Shown: positions 25,713 to 33,908 of the stretch, one piece after another
Position numbering within the stretch: the stretch's first letter is position 1
Layout of the letters: each line of letters starts with the position of its first letter
Position numbers and translations under genes: made by a program
Source of the DNA: Ancylomarina euxina
GTDB lineage: Bacteria > Bacteroidota > Bacteroidia > Bacteroidales > Marinifilaceae
Assembly: GCF_003863355.1 (NCBI RefSeq)
Contig: NZ_QQWG01000003.1
Coordinates: forward strand, 62,001 to 126,000
Direction: 5' to 3'
Length of the DNA: 64,000 nucleotides
Notes under the pieces: generated by a model
Told to the model about the DNA's origin: nothing
What the model saw: only the letters and a program-made list of their open reading frames with translations
Database searches by the model: none

Positions 25713-27338
25713 ATGAACAAGAACAAATCCAAAGAGTATGATGTGATAATCATCGGGGGTGGAGCCACCGGTGCGGGAACGGCACGAGATTGTGCCCTGC
25801 GTGGACTAAGTGTTTTGCTTGTTGAACGTCATGATTTTGCCACTGGTGCAACAGGACGAAATCATGGTTTGTTGCATAGTGGTGCACGATACGCTGTAAC
25901 CGACCACGAGTCGGCGAAAGAATGTATCGAAGAGAATATGATTCTACGTCGTATCGCAAGCCATTGTGTTGAAGAGAATAATGGGTTATTTCTAACCCTC
26001 CCAGAAGATGATATCGCTTTTCAGTCTCAATTTGTTGAGGCTTGTACAAGTGCGGGTATTGGCACTGAAATCATAGATCCTGATTTCGCTCGACGATTGG
26101 AGCCTTCAGTCAATCCTAATATAATTGGTGCTGTGAAAGTACCTGATGGTTCTGTGGATCCTTTCCGTTTGACCATGTCAAATGCCTTGGATGCACGACT
26201 TAATGGTGCAGAGCTTTTAACACAACACGAGGTGACGGGGGTGATTCGTGAGCAGGATAGAGTTGTGGGGGTGGAGTTAATCAATCACAATAATAAAGAG
26301 AAGGTAAAGCACTATGCAAAGATTGTTGTCAATGCCGGAGGTATTTGGGGCCATCACATTGCAAATCTTGCAGGTGTCAATATCAATATGTTTCCAGCCA
26401 AAGGTTCCTTATTAATTTTTGGTCACCGTGTTAATAAAATGGTCCTTAATAGATGTCGAAAGCCAGCCAATGCAGATATTCTGGTACCGGGAGATACAAT
26501 TTGTTTGATTGGAACCACATCAGAACACATCCCATACGATCAAATCGATAATATGTTTGTATCCAAGGATGATGTGGATGTGCTTATTCGCGAAGGCGTG
26601 AAGCTCTCTCCATCATTGGCTACGACTCGTATTTTACGTGCCTATGCAGGTGTTCGTCCTTTGGTTGCAGCTGACGATGACCCAACAGGACGAAGCATTA
26701 GTCGTGGTATTGTACTGCTGGATCACCAGAAGCGTGATGGTCTTTCAGGTTTCATAACCATTACGGGTGGTAAACTAATGACTTACCGATTGATGGCTGA
26801 AGAAGCAACTGATTTGATTTGCCAAAAACTGGCTGTTGATAAAGCCTGTGAAACGGCTCATAAGCCATTGCCTGGATCGGAAAGGAGTGACTTGTCTATG
26901 GAGAATGTTTCTCAGAAAATTTATTCAGGTTTAAGTATTGCGCAAAAATCGGCGCAAGACCGCCATGGCTCATTGGCACATAAGGCTTCTAATGGAGATG
27001 AGAATGACGATTCACTGGTTTGTGAGTGTGAAGGGGTGTCTCTGGGAGAGGTGAAATATGCCATTAATGAATTACATGTCAATAACCTAATCGACCTGCG
27101 TCGCCGTACCCGTGTCGGTATGGGAACCTGTCAGGGGGAATTGTGTGCTTGCCGTGCGGCAGGATTGCTTTGTGAGTCTTTGGAAGAAGTAGGTAAGGCA
27201 AAAGATGACTTGGCTAATTTCCTTCAGGAACGATGGAAGGGGATGTCGCCAATTGCCTGGGGAGATACAATCAATGAAGTTCAGTTTACCTCCTGGATTT
27301 ATGAGGGTATATACGGATTGAAAGCAGATAACAATTAA
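25713..27338 (+). CDS. glpA: Anaerobic glycerol-3-phosphate dehydrogenase subunit A
   Basis: The 541-residue FAD subunit oxidises sn-glycerol 3-phosphate to dihydroxyacetone phosphate. It shows the FAD-binding GGGATGAGTARDCALRG (from residue 16), LLVERHDFATGATGRNHGLLHSGARYA, and a C-terminal BFD-like [2Fe-2S] domain (CECEGVSLGEV, MGTCQGELCACR). First gene of glpABC, 12 bp before glpB. The complex passes electrons to menaquinone in anaerobes, which fits the nearby nitrite reductase genes. No glycerol kinase or transporter gene is in the window. Confidence 0.96.
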   Translation: MNKNKSKEYDVIIIGGGATGAGTARDCALRGLSVLLVERHDFATGATGRNHGLLHSGARYAVTDHESAKECIEENMILRRIASHCVEENNGLFLTLPEDDIAFQSQFVEACTSAGIGTEIIDPDFARRLEPSVNPNIIGAVKVPDGSVDPFRLTMSNALDARLNGAELLTQHEVTGVIREQDRVVGVELINHNNKEKVKHYAKIVVNAGGIWGHHIANLAGVNINMFPAKGSLLIFGHRVNKMVLNRCRKPANADILVPGDTICLIGTTSEHIPYDQIDNMFVSKDDVDVLIREGVKLSPSLATTRILRAYAGVRPLVAADDDPTGRSISRGIVLLDHQKRDGLSGFITITGGKLMTYRLMAEEATDLICQKLAVDKACETAHKPLPGSERSDLSMENVSQKIYSGLSIAQKSAQDRHGSLAHKASNGDENDDSLVCECEGVSLGEVKYAINELHVNNLIDLRRRTRVGMGTCQGELCACRAAGLLCESLEEVGKAKDDLANFLQERWKGMSPIAWGDTINEVQFTSWIYEGIYGLKADNN

Positions 27339-27350
27339 GAAAGCATTAGT

Positions 27351-28592
27351 ATGAAGTTCGATAACATTATTATAGGAGGTGGGTTGAGTGGACTCACATG
27401 TGGCATTAAGTTGGCAGAGCAAGGACGAAAATGTGCGATTGTTTCATCTGGGCAGAGTGCCATCCATTTCTTTTCGGGTTCTTTCGATTTGCTTGGTCAG
27501 GTGAATGGAGAAGAGGTTAGCCATCCTATTGAGGCAATAAAAAACTTAGCCGATACGCATCCTTATCAGCGTGTGGGAATAGAAAATATAGGCCGTTTGG
27601 CAGAGGAAGCACCTCAATTACTGAATCGTGCCGGCTTGAAATTTTGTGGAAAGGCAGATCAAAATCATTTTGTATTGACACCAATGGGTGTTATGAAACC
27701 AAGCTGGTTGACTCTGGATGATTTTACCTGTTTCGATCAAAAACATAGCTTCCCATGGAAGAAAGTTCTCATTCTAAACTTCAGTGGTTTTCTGGACTTT
27801 CACACTTTGTTTGTAAAGGATGGCCTAAAGAAGTTTGAGGTAGACTCTCAAATCAAAAATATTGCAATGAAGGCCTTCGAAGCGATTCGTAAAAATCCAA
27901 GCGAAATGCGTTCTACCAATATTGCCAAGGTCTTCGATAAGGGAGATGTATTAGATGAGTTTGTCAAAAAAGCAAACCTCTTAAGCGAAGGTTTCGAAGT
28001 GATTATTCTGCCATCAGTCTTCGGATTATTTAATAAAAAGGTAGTTGATGAGCTTAAAGCAAAAGTAAATAAACCGGTTGTATTGGTGCCGGCTATCCCA
28101 CCTTCAGTCCCGGGTATTCGCAGTCAGATGCTTCTTAGTCGGCGTTTTCAGGAGTTGGGAGGAACCTTTTTTATGGGCGATAATGTGGAAGAGGGCTATT
28201 TCGAGAATAACCGACTCATGGATATCAGGACCAATAATCATGGTGATATCAAGCTGGAAGCCGATGCCTTTATTCTGGCTAGTGGGAGCTTTTATAGTAA
28301 AGGAATTGTGGCTACTCACGACAAGTTATACGAACCCATTTTTGGCTTGGATATCGATGGAGATACTGATCGTTCTCAATGGCTCGATGAGAAGTTCTTC
28401 AAAGATCAGCCCTATATGCATTTTGGTGTAAAAGCTGATAGCAATTTCCGTGCATTGATGAAGGGACAGGCCATAGAGAATTTATATGTTGCAGGTTCGG
28501 TACTTGGAGGGGCTAATGCCCTAAAGGAAGGCAGTGGAGCTGGTATCAGTTTATTGACTTCGCTGCATGTCGTTGAGCAAATTTTAAAATAA
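27351..28592 (+). CDS. glpB: Anaerobic glycerol-3-phosphate dehydrogenase subunit B
   Basis: The 413-residue flavoprotein subunit begins with a dinucleotide-binding motif (IIIGGGLSGLTCGIKLAEQG) and has the GlpB-typical GQSAIHFFSGSFDLLG, the LVPAIPPSVPGIRSQ segment and a C-terminal LYVAGSVLGGANALKEGSG. Length is near that of E. coli GlpB (419). It lies between glpA and glpC and links the catalytic GlpA to the iron-sulfur subunit. Confidence 0.95.
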   Translation: MKFDNIIIGGGLSGLTCGIKLAEQGRKCAIVSSGQSAIHFFSGSFDLLGQVNGEEVSHPIEAIKNLADTHPYQRVGIENIGRLAEEAPQLLNRAGLKFCGKADQNHFVLTPMGVMKPSWLTLDDFTCFDQKHSFPWKKVLILNFSGFLDFHTLFVKDGLKKFEVDSQIKNIAMKAFEAIRKNPSEMRSTNIAKVFDKGDVLDEFVKKANLLSEGFEVIILPSVFGLFNKKVVDELKAKVNKPVVLVPAIPPSVPGIRSQMLLSRRFQELGGTFFMGDNVEEGYFENNRLMDIRTNNHGDIKLEADAFILASGSFYSKGIVATHDKLYEPIFGLDIDGDTDRSQWLDEKFFKDQPYMHFGVKADSNFRALMKGQAIENLYVAGSVLGGANALKEGSGAGISLLTSLHVVEQILK

Positions 28593-28596
28593 CAGG

Positions 28597-29880
28597 ATGA
28601 TGAAGAAGGAAATATTTGAGCCGTTTAATATCAGCGACAATAATTTTGAACAATGTGTGAAGTGTACCATTTGTACCGTCTATTGTCCTGTTCTGGAAGT
28701 TAATCCTGACTACCCAGGTCCTAAGCAGTCTGGTCCCGATGGGGAACGATTACGTTTAAAGGATCCTGGTTTTTACGATGAGGCATTAAAACTATGTTTG
28801 AACTGTAAACGTTGTGAGGTTGCTTGTCCGCATGGGGTTAAAATTGGAGATATCATCCAGATGGCCCGCATTAAACACTCTAAGAAAAAGCCAAAGTTTA
28901 GAGATATGATTTTGGCCAATACCGATATCGTAGGGAGCATGGCGAGCACATTCGCACCTCTTGTTAATCCTATGGTTGCTTTGAAGCCTGTCCGTCGAAT
29001 AATGGATGGTGTGCTTAAAATTGATCATCACCGTATATTCCCTAAATATGCAGGGATGAGGTTTGAAACCTGGTATCGCAGATATGCGGCTAAGAAACAA
29101 ATGGATTTTAAGAAACACGTTAGTTATTTTCATGGCTGTTATGTGAATTATAATTTCCCTCAGCAGGGTAAGGATCTCATTAAGATTATGAATGCAGCAG
29201 GTTATGGTGTTCATCTTCTTGAAAAGGAAAAATGCTGTGGAGTGGCTTTAATATCCAATGGTTTGATTAAACAAGCCACCAAACAGGCACGTCATAATGT
29301 CGAAGCCTTTAAGAAATCTATCATCGATAAGAAGATGCCGGTTATCTCGACTTCTTCAACCTGTATATTCACCATTCGCGATGAGTACCCGCATTTGTTA
29401 GGCGTAGAGAATAATGAAATTCGTGATGAAAGTGAATTGGCAACCCGTTTCCTATTTCGTTTAGTCGATTCTGGAAAGCTTAAATTGGTTTTCAAAAAGA
29501 ATTACAAAAAGCGTATTGCTTATCATACCCCATGCCATATGGAAAAGCTGGGTTGGTCTATATATTCAACTTCGCTATTGCGAATGATTCCGGGAGTAGA
29601 CTTTGTGTCGCTTGAGTCACGATGCTGTGGTATTGCAGGAACTTACGGATTTAAGAAAGAGAATTATGAAACCTCGCAAGGTGTCGGTAAGCCTCTATTC
29701 GATCAGATAGATAGCTCTGATGTTGATTTTGTAGCTACCGATTGTGAAACCTGTAAGTGGCAAATTGAGATGTCTACATCAAGATCGGTACAGCATCCCA
29801 TCTCTATACTTGCAGAAGCACTGGATGTGGAAGCGACCATGAAACTATGGCAAAACGAATCGGCTGAAATCAGCTTATAA
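28597..29880 (+). CDS. glpC: Anaerobic glycerol-3-phosphate dehydrogenase subunit C
   Basis: The 427-residue iron-sulfur subunit has two ferredoxin-type motifs (CVKCTICTVYCP and CLNCKRCEVACPHG) and two cysteine-rich CCG domains (EKCCGVALISNG; SRCCGIAGTYGFK), the heterodisulfide reductase D-like arrangement. It should anchor GlpAB to the membrane and pass electrons to the quinone pool. It starts 4 bp after glpB with tandem ATG codons. The stop codon is followed at once by copy 2 of the terminator-bearing repeat. Confidence 0.95.
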   Translation: MMKKEIFEPFNISDNNFEQCVKCTICTVYCPVLEVNPDYPGPKQSGPDGERLRLKDPGFYDEALKLCLNCKRCEVACPHGVKIGDIIQMARIKHSKKKPKFRDMILANTDIVGSMASTFAPLVNPMVALKPVRRIMDGVLKIDHHRIFPKYAGMRFETWYRRYAAKKQMDFKKHVSYFHGCYVNYNFPQQGKDLIKIMNAAGYGVHLLEKEKCCGVALISNGLIKQATKQARHNVEAFKKSIIDKKMPVISTSSTCIFTIRDEYPHLLGVENNEIRDESELATRFLFRLVDSGKLKLVFKKNYKKRIAYHTPCHMEKLGWSIYSTSLLRMIPGVDFVSLESRCCGIAGTYGFKKENYETSQGVGKPLFDQIDSSDVDFVATDCETCKWQIEMSTSRSVQHPISILAEALDVEATMKLWQNESAEISL

Positions 29881-29935
29881 ACCAAACGATAATATGTAAA
29901 AGAAACCTTGCATATCTTTGATTTGCAAGGCTTTT
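29881..29935 (+). repeat. Terminator-bearing 3'UTR repeat, copy 2 (after glpC)
   Basis: Begins with ACCAAACGAT directly after the glpC TAA. The hairpin is CCTTGCA (29906-29912) with TGCAAGG (29924-29930), followed by CTTTTCTATTTTT. It is the most divergent of the three copies and is continuous with an inverted repeat at 29952-29997. Confidence 0.75.
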
Positions 29936-29951
29936 CTATTTTTCATTTGCG

Positions 29952-29997
29952 AGTTATCCGATGAATTTTCATCATATAGAGTAATCATCGGATAACT
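29952..29997. repeat. Inverted repeat element, copy A
   Basis: AGTTATCCGATGA (29952-29964) and TCATCGGATAACT (29985-29997) are perfect 13-bp complements around a 20-nt loop. The whole element, including its loop, recurs at 30694-30739. It could be a second terminator, a processing site or a recombination site. Confidence 0.75.
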
Positions 29998-30172
29998 GAC
30001 CAATTATTTATCGATAAAGGAACCCGATACTACCGAAACGAAGTGGAGATCAGCTGTTGTTTATGACTTATATTTCTGATAATTGAATGATAAAGATCGA
30101 TTCGAATTTATGAATTGAATTATATGTGTTACTTTTGAAACGTTGAAATGTTTCATCATCAATCTTAAGTTT

Positions 30173-30565
30173 ATGCCGTATCAAGATGTGTTTGTTCTTT
30201 TCTGGGAACAGGTAAAAGAAAGTGTGCAAGAAGGCCGTTTTGCCAAGTTAACTATGGCAAAGACCATTGGTAAGCCCGACTTGAGAAATATATTTGTCAG
30301 ACCAGTCGCTTCTGAGGATGGCTTTAAGGTCTTAGTGAAATTGCGCTACAGATCTAAAGAGACAGAGGATGTGGAAAACGAACTGACATTAGAAGAGGCT
30401 TTTGTGGTTTTGGAATCACATCTTAAAAAGCCTTTTTTATCTGTTCTGCTATTTTCCACAACAAAGGATCTTACTTTCAAAATTAATAAAAAGGGAGCGG
30501 GTAGCATTACCGAGAATTTGCCAACATTCCATGAGGTTATACAAGCTCAAAATGACGAGGAATAG
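30173..30565 (+). CDS. Hypothetical protein, possibly the N-terminal domain of a Bacteroidota methyltransferase family
   Basis: The 130-residue soluble protein has FAKLTMAKTIGKPDLRNIFVRPV, VLVKLRYRSKETEDVENELT and LLFSTTKDLTFKINKKG. From memory this resembles the leading domain of a class I SAM-dependent methyltransferase family of Bacteroidota, but the catalytic domain is absent: the gene stops soon after this module and runs into a terminator repeat. It may be a stand-alone version or a truncation. An upstream TTG at 30143 is a less likely start. It is bracketed by two copies of the repeat and inverted-repeat elements. Confidence 0.7.
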   Translation: MPYQDVFVLFWEQVKESVQEGRFAKLTMAKTIGKPDLRNIFVRPVASEDGFKVLVKLRYRSKETEDVENELTLEEAFVVLESHLKKPFLSVLLFSTTKDLTFKINKKGAGSITENLPTFHEVIQAQNDEE

Positions 30566-30583
30566 TTGGCTCTTAGCTAGTCA

Positions 30584-30646
30584 ACCAAACGATATATTTT
30601 AAAAAGAAAGCCTTGCAGATCTACGATTGGCAAGGCTTCTTTTTTA
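30584..30646 (+). repeat. Terminator-bearing 3'UTR repeat, copy 3
   Basis: Starts with ACCAAACGAT 19 bp after the stop codon of the 130-residue gene. The hairpin is AAGCCTTGC (30608-30616) with GCAAGGCTT (30630-30638), then CTTTTTTT. Nearly identical to copy 1. About 35 bp unique to this copy separate it from the inverted repeat. Confidence 0.75.
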
Positions 30647-30693
30647 TGTGAACGGGTAGCTGTGTTGTTAAGCTTTTCTATTTTTCGTTTGCG

Positions 30694-30739
30694 AGTTATC
30701 CGATGAATTTTCATCATATAGAGTAAGTATCGGATAACT
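30694..30739. repeat. Inverted repeat element, copy B
   Basis: AGTTATCCGATGA (30694-30706) faces GTATCGGATAACT (30727-30739); the arms pair over 11 bp, with two changes in the distal part compared with copy A. The loop sequence is the same as in copy A, so this is a true duplication. Confidence 0.7.
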
Positions 30740-30935
30740 GACCAATAGGGCGTAGTCCCAACAGAACCCAGATCAAAACACCTGAGTTGTTGAAAAATAA
30801 ATGTTTATAGATATTGAAATGTTTTAATGTCCCCTTATTTGTCCCCACTTAAAAATTTTCATTTGTTAATGAAATCAATGGTCCAGAGATTTATGTCTAA
30901 AGCAAGCGATTGTAGAATTCTAGCAAGAATATAAA

Positions 30936-30967
30936 CACATAGAGGAGTAATTAGACTCCTCTATGTG
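30936..30967 (-). terminator. Bidirectional terminator after the Mfa2-like lipoprotein gene
   Basis: A perfect 13-bp stem (CACATAGAGGAGT / ACTCCTCTATGTG) with a 6-nt loop lies about 55 bp past the stop codon of the minus-strand lipoprotein gene; on the plus strand it is followed by CTTTTTG. The rest of the gap from 30740 to 31022 shows only a short direct repeat of GTCCCC near 30830-30850. Confidence 0.7.
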
Positions 30968-31022
30968 CTTTTTGAGAAACAGTTTGTAGGAAAGTTTCTA
31001 AATATGTAAACGATACTTCCAT

Positions 31023-31868
31023 TTAAAAATTTACTGTAATTGGATCTCCCCAAGTTTCATCTAAAGTTATGTTGAATGGTGAATTTTTAGTTGTTGTTTC
31101 ATCTTTTAATATCTCACCTGAAATAGTTGTTGTACAATTAGGAGCTAGTGGGACATCATTTATTGTTCTTATTTTTATAATCGTATTTGCTTCTGCATTA
31201 TACACTGAAACTTTAACTGTTGCTAAATAAGGTGTATTATCTACTATATTTGGTACTAATAATTGTGATGTTTTATTTGATAATGGAAAACTATTGTAAA
31301 CAGCTGCTCCATCAGCAGCACGTGTTCCCATCCAATATGAAGTAGGCATATTTTGTATTTCAATACATAATGCTCTAGTGCCTTCCAGATCTGTAAAATT
31401 ATAAGCTATTGCAGCAGATATACGCTTTAAATCAACAGTTACTGCATTTATTATATTGTCAGTTACAGTGAAGTCAACTTTACCTTTAAAGAATCCTGTA
31501 GTTGAAGCTCGTGCTCCATTCATCTCCCAAGAACAATTAATATATTCACTACCTGCACTCATTGCTGCTCCATCTGTCAAATCATGTCCTATTAATGTGA
31601 CGGTATAGTCACCTGCAGGTAATTCATCAGCTATTGCTGAAGTAAACTGAATTGTTTTAACAAATGTACCATCTTGTTTAAATAATAAATATTCATATAC
31701 TGGTAATACTATTCCTGTTTTGGTATTTGAGATTTCACTAGTTAAGCTATTTGTATTAAAAGTAACTTTGTTAAGCATAGCTTCTGGTTTTACTTCAGCA
31801 TCTTTATTTTTTGAACATCCGGTGAACATTGTAGTAATTACAGCTACGATAAATAATAATTTCCTCAT
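31023..31868 (-). CDS. FimB/Mfa2-like fimbrial-type lipoprotein
   Basis: The 281-residue protein has a lipoprotein signal (ITTMFTGC), then two beta-rich domains of the Bacteroidales fimbrillin type: YEYLLFKQDGTFVKTIQFTS, LPAGDYTVTLIGHDLTDG, TVDLKRISAAIAYNFTDLE and a C-terminal ITLDETWGDPITVNF. Family members are surface pilins or anchor/tip proteins of type V pili, or lipoproteins of unknown function. No other pilus genes are adjacent, so the role is uncertain. It sits alone in a gene-poor, repeat-rich stretch. Confidence 0.75.
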   Translation of the reverse strand: MRKLLFIVAVITTMFTGCSKNKDAEVKPEAMLNKVTFNTNSLTSEISNTKTGIVLPVYEYLLFKQDGTFVKTIQFTSAIADELPAGDYTVTLIGHDLTDGAAMSAGSEYINCSWEMNGARASTTGFFKGKVDFTVTDNIINAVTVDLKRISAAIAYNFTDLEGTRALCIEIQNMPTSYWMGTRAADGAAVYNSFPLSNKTSQLLVPNIVDNTPYLATVKVSVYNAEANTIIKIRTINDVPLAPNCTTTISGEILKDETTTKNSPFNITLDETWGDPITVNF

Positions 31869-32616
31869 TTGATTTACTTTTATAATTGATGAATATTTAC
31901 AATTGATTTTTCGAAATCAAAATTATAAACAATAGTTTTTCATTCCTACTGTCAAATCTGTCAACTTTTCGAGACGGAAAATAACATTTAGAAGAAGTCT
32001 TTATCTCGAGAACTGGATAAGTTGAAAATTGAGCCAAGAAACGAAGCTTATTTATTTGGGGGAAACTTCACTAACGCCTGACACACTGGGCTATTCTAAG
32101 AATGAATACAGATAACAAAAGCCAGTTTTAGAAGCCAGAAACCCGTTTCCGGTATTTGGGATATAAACTATACAAAACATACTTATAAAAATATCCATTA
32201 CTGATAAAACCCCTATAAAATGGGAGATTTTACAAAGCCAACAACCAATTTTTAAACGGGGTATTTAAACCGATAACTCGATAACGGTAGTATTAAATAG
32301 GAATTATATTTATTTAAGATATAAACTCACTTTCATCTGATATATGAGTCTTAAAAAAGATTGGAAAATATCATATCTAATCAATCTGAATCGCACTTTA
32401 CTTCCGATTCAGCCTAAACACTAAAAAGCCTTTATTGAGGTGTCCACTATATAATCGTGTGGGCTAAGTAAATCAAATTTACTCTTCGGTTGAAAAAATT
32501 CTATAAAAATAGAAATAAGTGCAATTTTGAGTCAGAAATAATAACCAGACTATTCTTTATTGTAATGAATGAGAATCCTTGTTCTAGCAAAAGGAGGATA
32601 GTAAAAACTAAAATAA
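31869..32616. other. Long gene-free region
   Basis: About 750 bp with no convincing open frame on either strand. It holds scattered small palindromes, for example AGTAAAT-CAA-ATTTACT near 32467 and ACCG...CGGT around 32270-32288, and an AGGAGG at 32592. It may be decayed DNA. No transposase fragment could be recognised. Confidence 0.4.
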
Positions 32617-32802
32617 ATGGAATTTAATTGCAAAATGAAAAAAACGTCAAAACTGAAGACAATAGAATTTGAATTCAAAACATATGGTCCCATAGATTTT
32701 TTAAAAGACATATTGAATAAGTATTTAATAAAAAGAGAGCATCAAAAAGCTCTCTTCTTTTGTGGTGTATTAATAATTGTATGCTTTTTAGCGTATACCT
32801 AA
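32617..32802 (+). CDS. Possible small membrane protein (weak)
   Basis: A 61-codon frame with a basic N-terminal half and one C-terminal transmembrane segment (ALFFCGVLIIVCFLAY). An AGGAGG lies about 20 nt upstream of the ATG, too far for good initiation. A terminator-like hairpin lies inside the frame, which argues against translation of the full length. Could be real or chance. Confidence 0.3.
   Translation: MEFNCKMKKTSKLKTIEFEFKTYGPIDFLKDILNKYLIKREHQKALFFCGVLIIVCFLAYT
32733..32756 (+). terminator. Hairpin inside the weak small frame
   Basis: AAGAGAGC (32733-32740) pairs perfectly with GCTCTCTT (32749-32756), followed by CTTTTG. It suggests that a short transcript ends here. Confidence 0.45.
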
Positions 32803-32978
32803 AAAAAAGATAGAAGTAAGCTCTGAAAATAGGGCAGTAGGAGGTGTTCATTAAGCTTGGCTAAAAGGGGTACAGGGCTTTCGTTTTGCTTATGAAGGCT
32901 TGTTTTCTGCAACAAAAATCAAGGCTTATTTGTGGGTGTTGTAATATGCTGGTAATGAGCAGTGCTTGGGGATCAAAA

Positions 32979-33065
32979 AAAACATAGTGTTGTTTTTAAA
33001 AAACAACACTATGTTTTGAGTAAAATGTGCTTATGTTTTTACAAAAACATAAGCATGTTTTTTTT
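32979..33065. terminator. Two strong tandem hairpins downstream of the HU-HIG gene
   Basis: The first (32979-33017) has a 17-bp perfect stem, AAAACATAGTGTTGTTT with its complement, around a tiny A/T loop. The second (33028-33055) has a 13-bp stem, TGCTTATGTTTTT with its complement, and is followed on the plus strand by about ten T. They can end transcription from both sides. The preceding 32803-32978 shows nothing coding. Confidence 0.7.
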
Positions 33066-33086
33066 AACAGATAGCCTTAATCATTT

Positions 33087-33473
33087 TTACACGACCTTTT
33101 CGTATGTCAAATTTGTTAGCATAGTCTTTAATTCCTTGCCGGGTGTAAAAAGTGTTTTTGCATTTTTTATGGAGTGAGCAGTGACATCTTCTTTATTTGC
33201 TTCCCCATTGCTGCTAATACTCACACGTAGGCTACCAAGCTCGCCAAGGCGAACAATTGAACCTTCTTCCAGTCCGTCTTGCATGACTTCTACCAGTGCA
33301 TAAAGTACAGCACGAATATCTGCACCACCAACCGTACTGTTTTGAGCAATACGCTTGGTGAGTTTCTCAAGTGTTAATTCACCATTACTAGCTGAACTTG
33401 CATAAAATTTTTTCTCTCCGCCACCCACGACACCTGGCTGACCTCTTTCAATGACTTTGTACTTGATTGTCAT
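33087..33473 (-). CDS. HU-HIG family histone-like DNA-binding protein
   Basis: The 128-residue protein has the HU-like core of the Bacteroidota HU-HIG group: KFYASSASNGELTLEKLTKRIAQNST, DIRAVLYALVEVMQDGLEEGSIVRLGELGSLRVSISSNG, and TPGKELKTML near the C-terminus. The N-terminal extension (YKVIERGQPGVVGGGEKKFY) is typical of the group and not of canonical HU. It should bend or coat DNA. It is monocistronic and flanked by strong hairpins. Confidence 0.92.
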   Translation of the reverse strand: MTIKYKVIERGQPGVVGGGEKKFYASSASNGELTLEKLTKRIAQNSTVGGADIRAVLYALVEVMQDGLEEGSIVRLGELGSLRVSISSNGEANKEDVTAHSIKNAKTLFTPGKELKTMLTNLTYEKVV

Positions 33474-33908
33474 ATTGTAATAATTTTTAATCCGTAATTG
33501 TTCTGATTTTTTAGTTTCGAGGTGCAGCTATCTGTCCTGTTTACAGTAATCACCTATTCTAAACTAAAATCAAAATGTTTGATTTTACGTATTAAGTTTT
33601 ATATTGCGGGCTCCATCGGCCTCCTCTTCCAGTTGTCTCGCCAAAGTCGTCCGGTTGATGACCAGCCGATGGTTTACCTCATTTTTATGAATGACTTGCT
33701 TTAGTCGTCATCCAGTAAAACAGTTATGAAATTATATAAAATATTTTTAACAACATAATGAGTTATTAAGTTTCGTTAGGCTATTCTTTTGTTTTGTGTA
33801 TCTCCTTTTCAGGTTTCCTTCTAAGTTCGTTATAGCATCTCCCACATTTTATTTTTATTCTAGTCTTTTAGTATTAAATTCGCGCCATCATTAAAAGAAA
33901 CCATTAGC
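33474..33908. other. Gene-free region between HU-HIG and the TrmH-like gene
   Basis: About 430 bp. Most is very AT-rich, but 33605-33710 is clearly richer in G+C and on the minus strand holds a 40-codon protein-like frame without a good start (listed separately). No promoter was assigned with confidence. Confidence 0.4.
33585..33707 (-). pseudogene. Possible remnant of a coding sequence
   Basis: A 40-codon minus-strand frame reads VIHKNEVNHRLVINRTTLA followed by RQLEEEADGARNIK and a stop. The codon use and local G+C look coding, unlike the flanks. A TGA lies directly upstream in frame and no ATG starts it, so it is at best a fragment. The parent family is not recognised. Confidence 0.35.

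Noticed and set aside
29952-30739. Inverted repeats as integron attC sites
   Set aside because: The arms contain GTTATCC, which does not fit the GTTRRRY core, and no integrase gene is in the window.
31869-32616. Decayed insertion sequence
   Set aside because: No terminal inverted repeats with target duplication and no transposase motif could be found by eye.
33522-33704. Plus-strand 60-codon frame in the HU-HIG / TrmH gap
   Set aside because: No domain, poor composition; the opposite strand of the same patch looks more protein-like.
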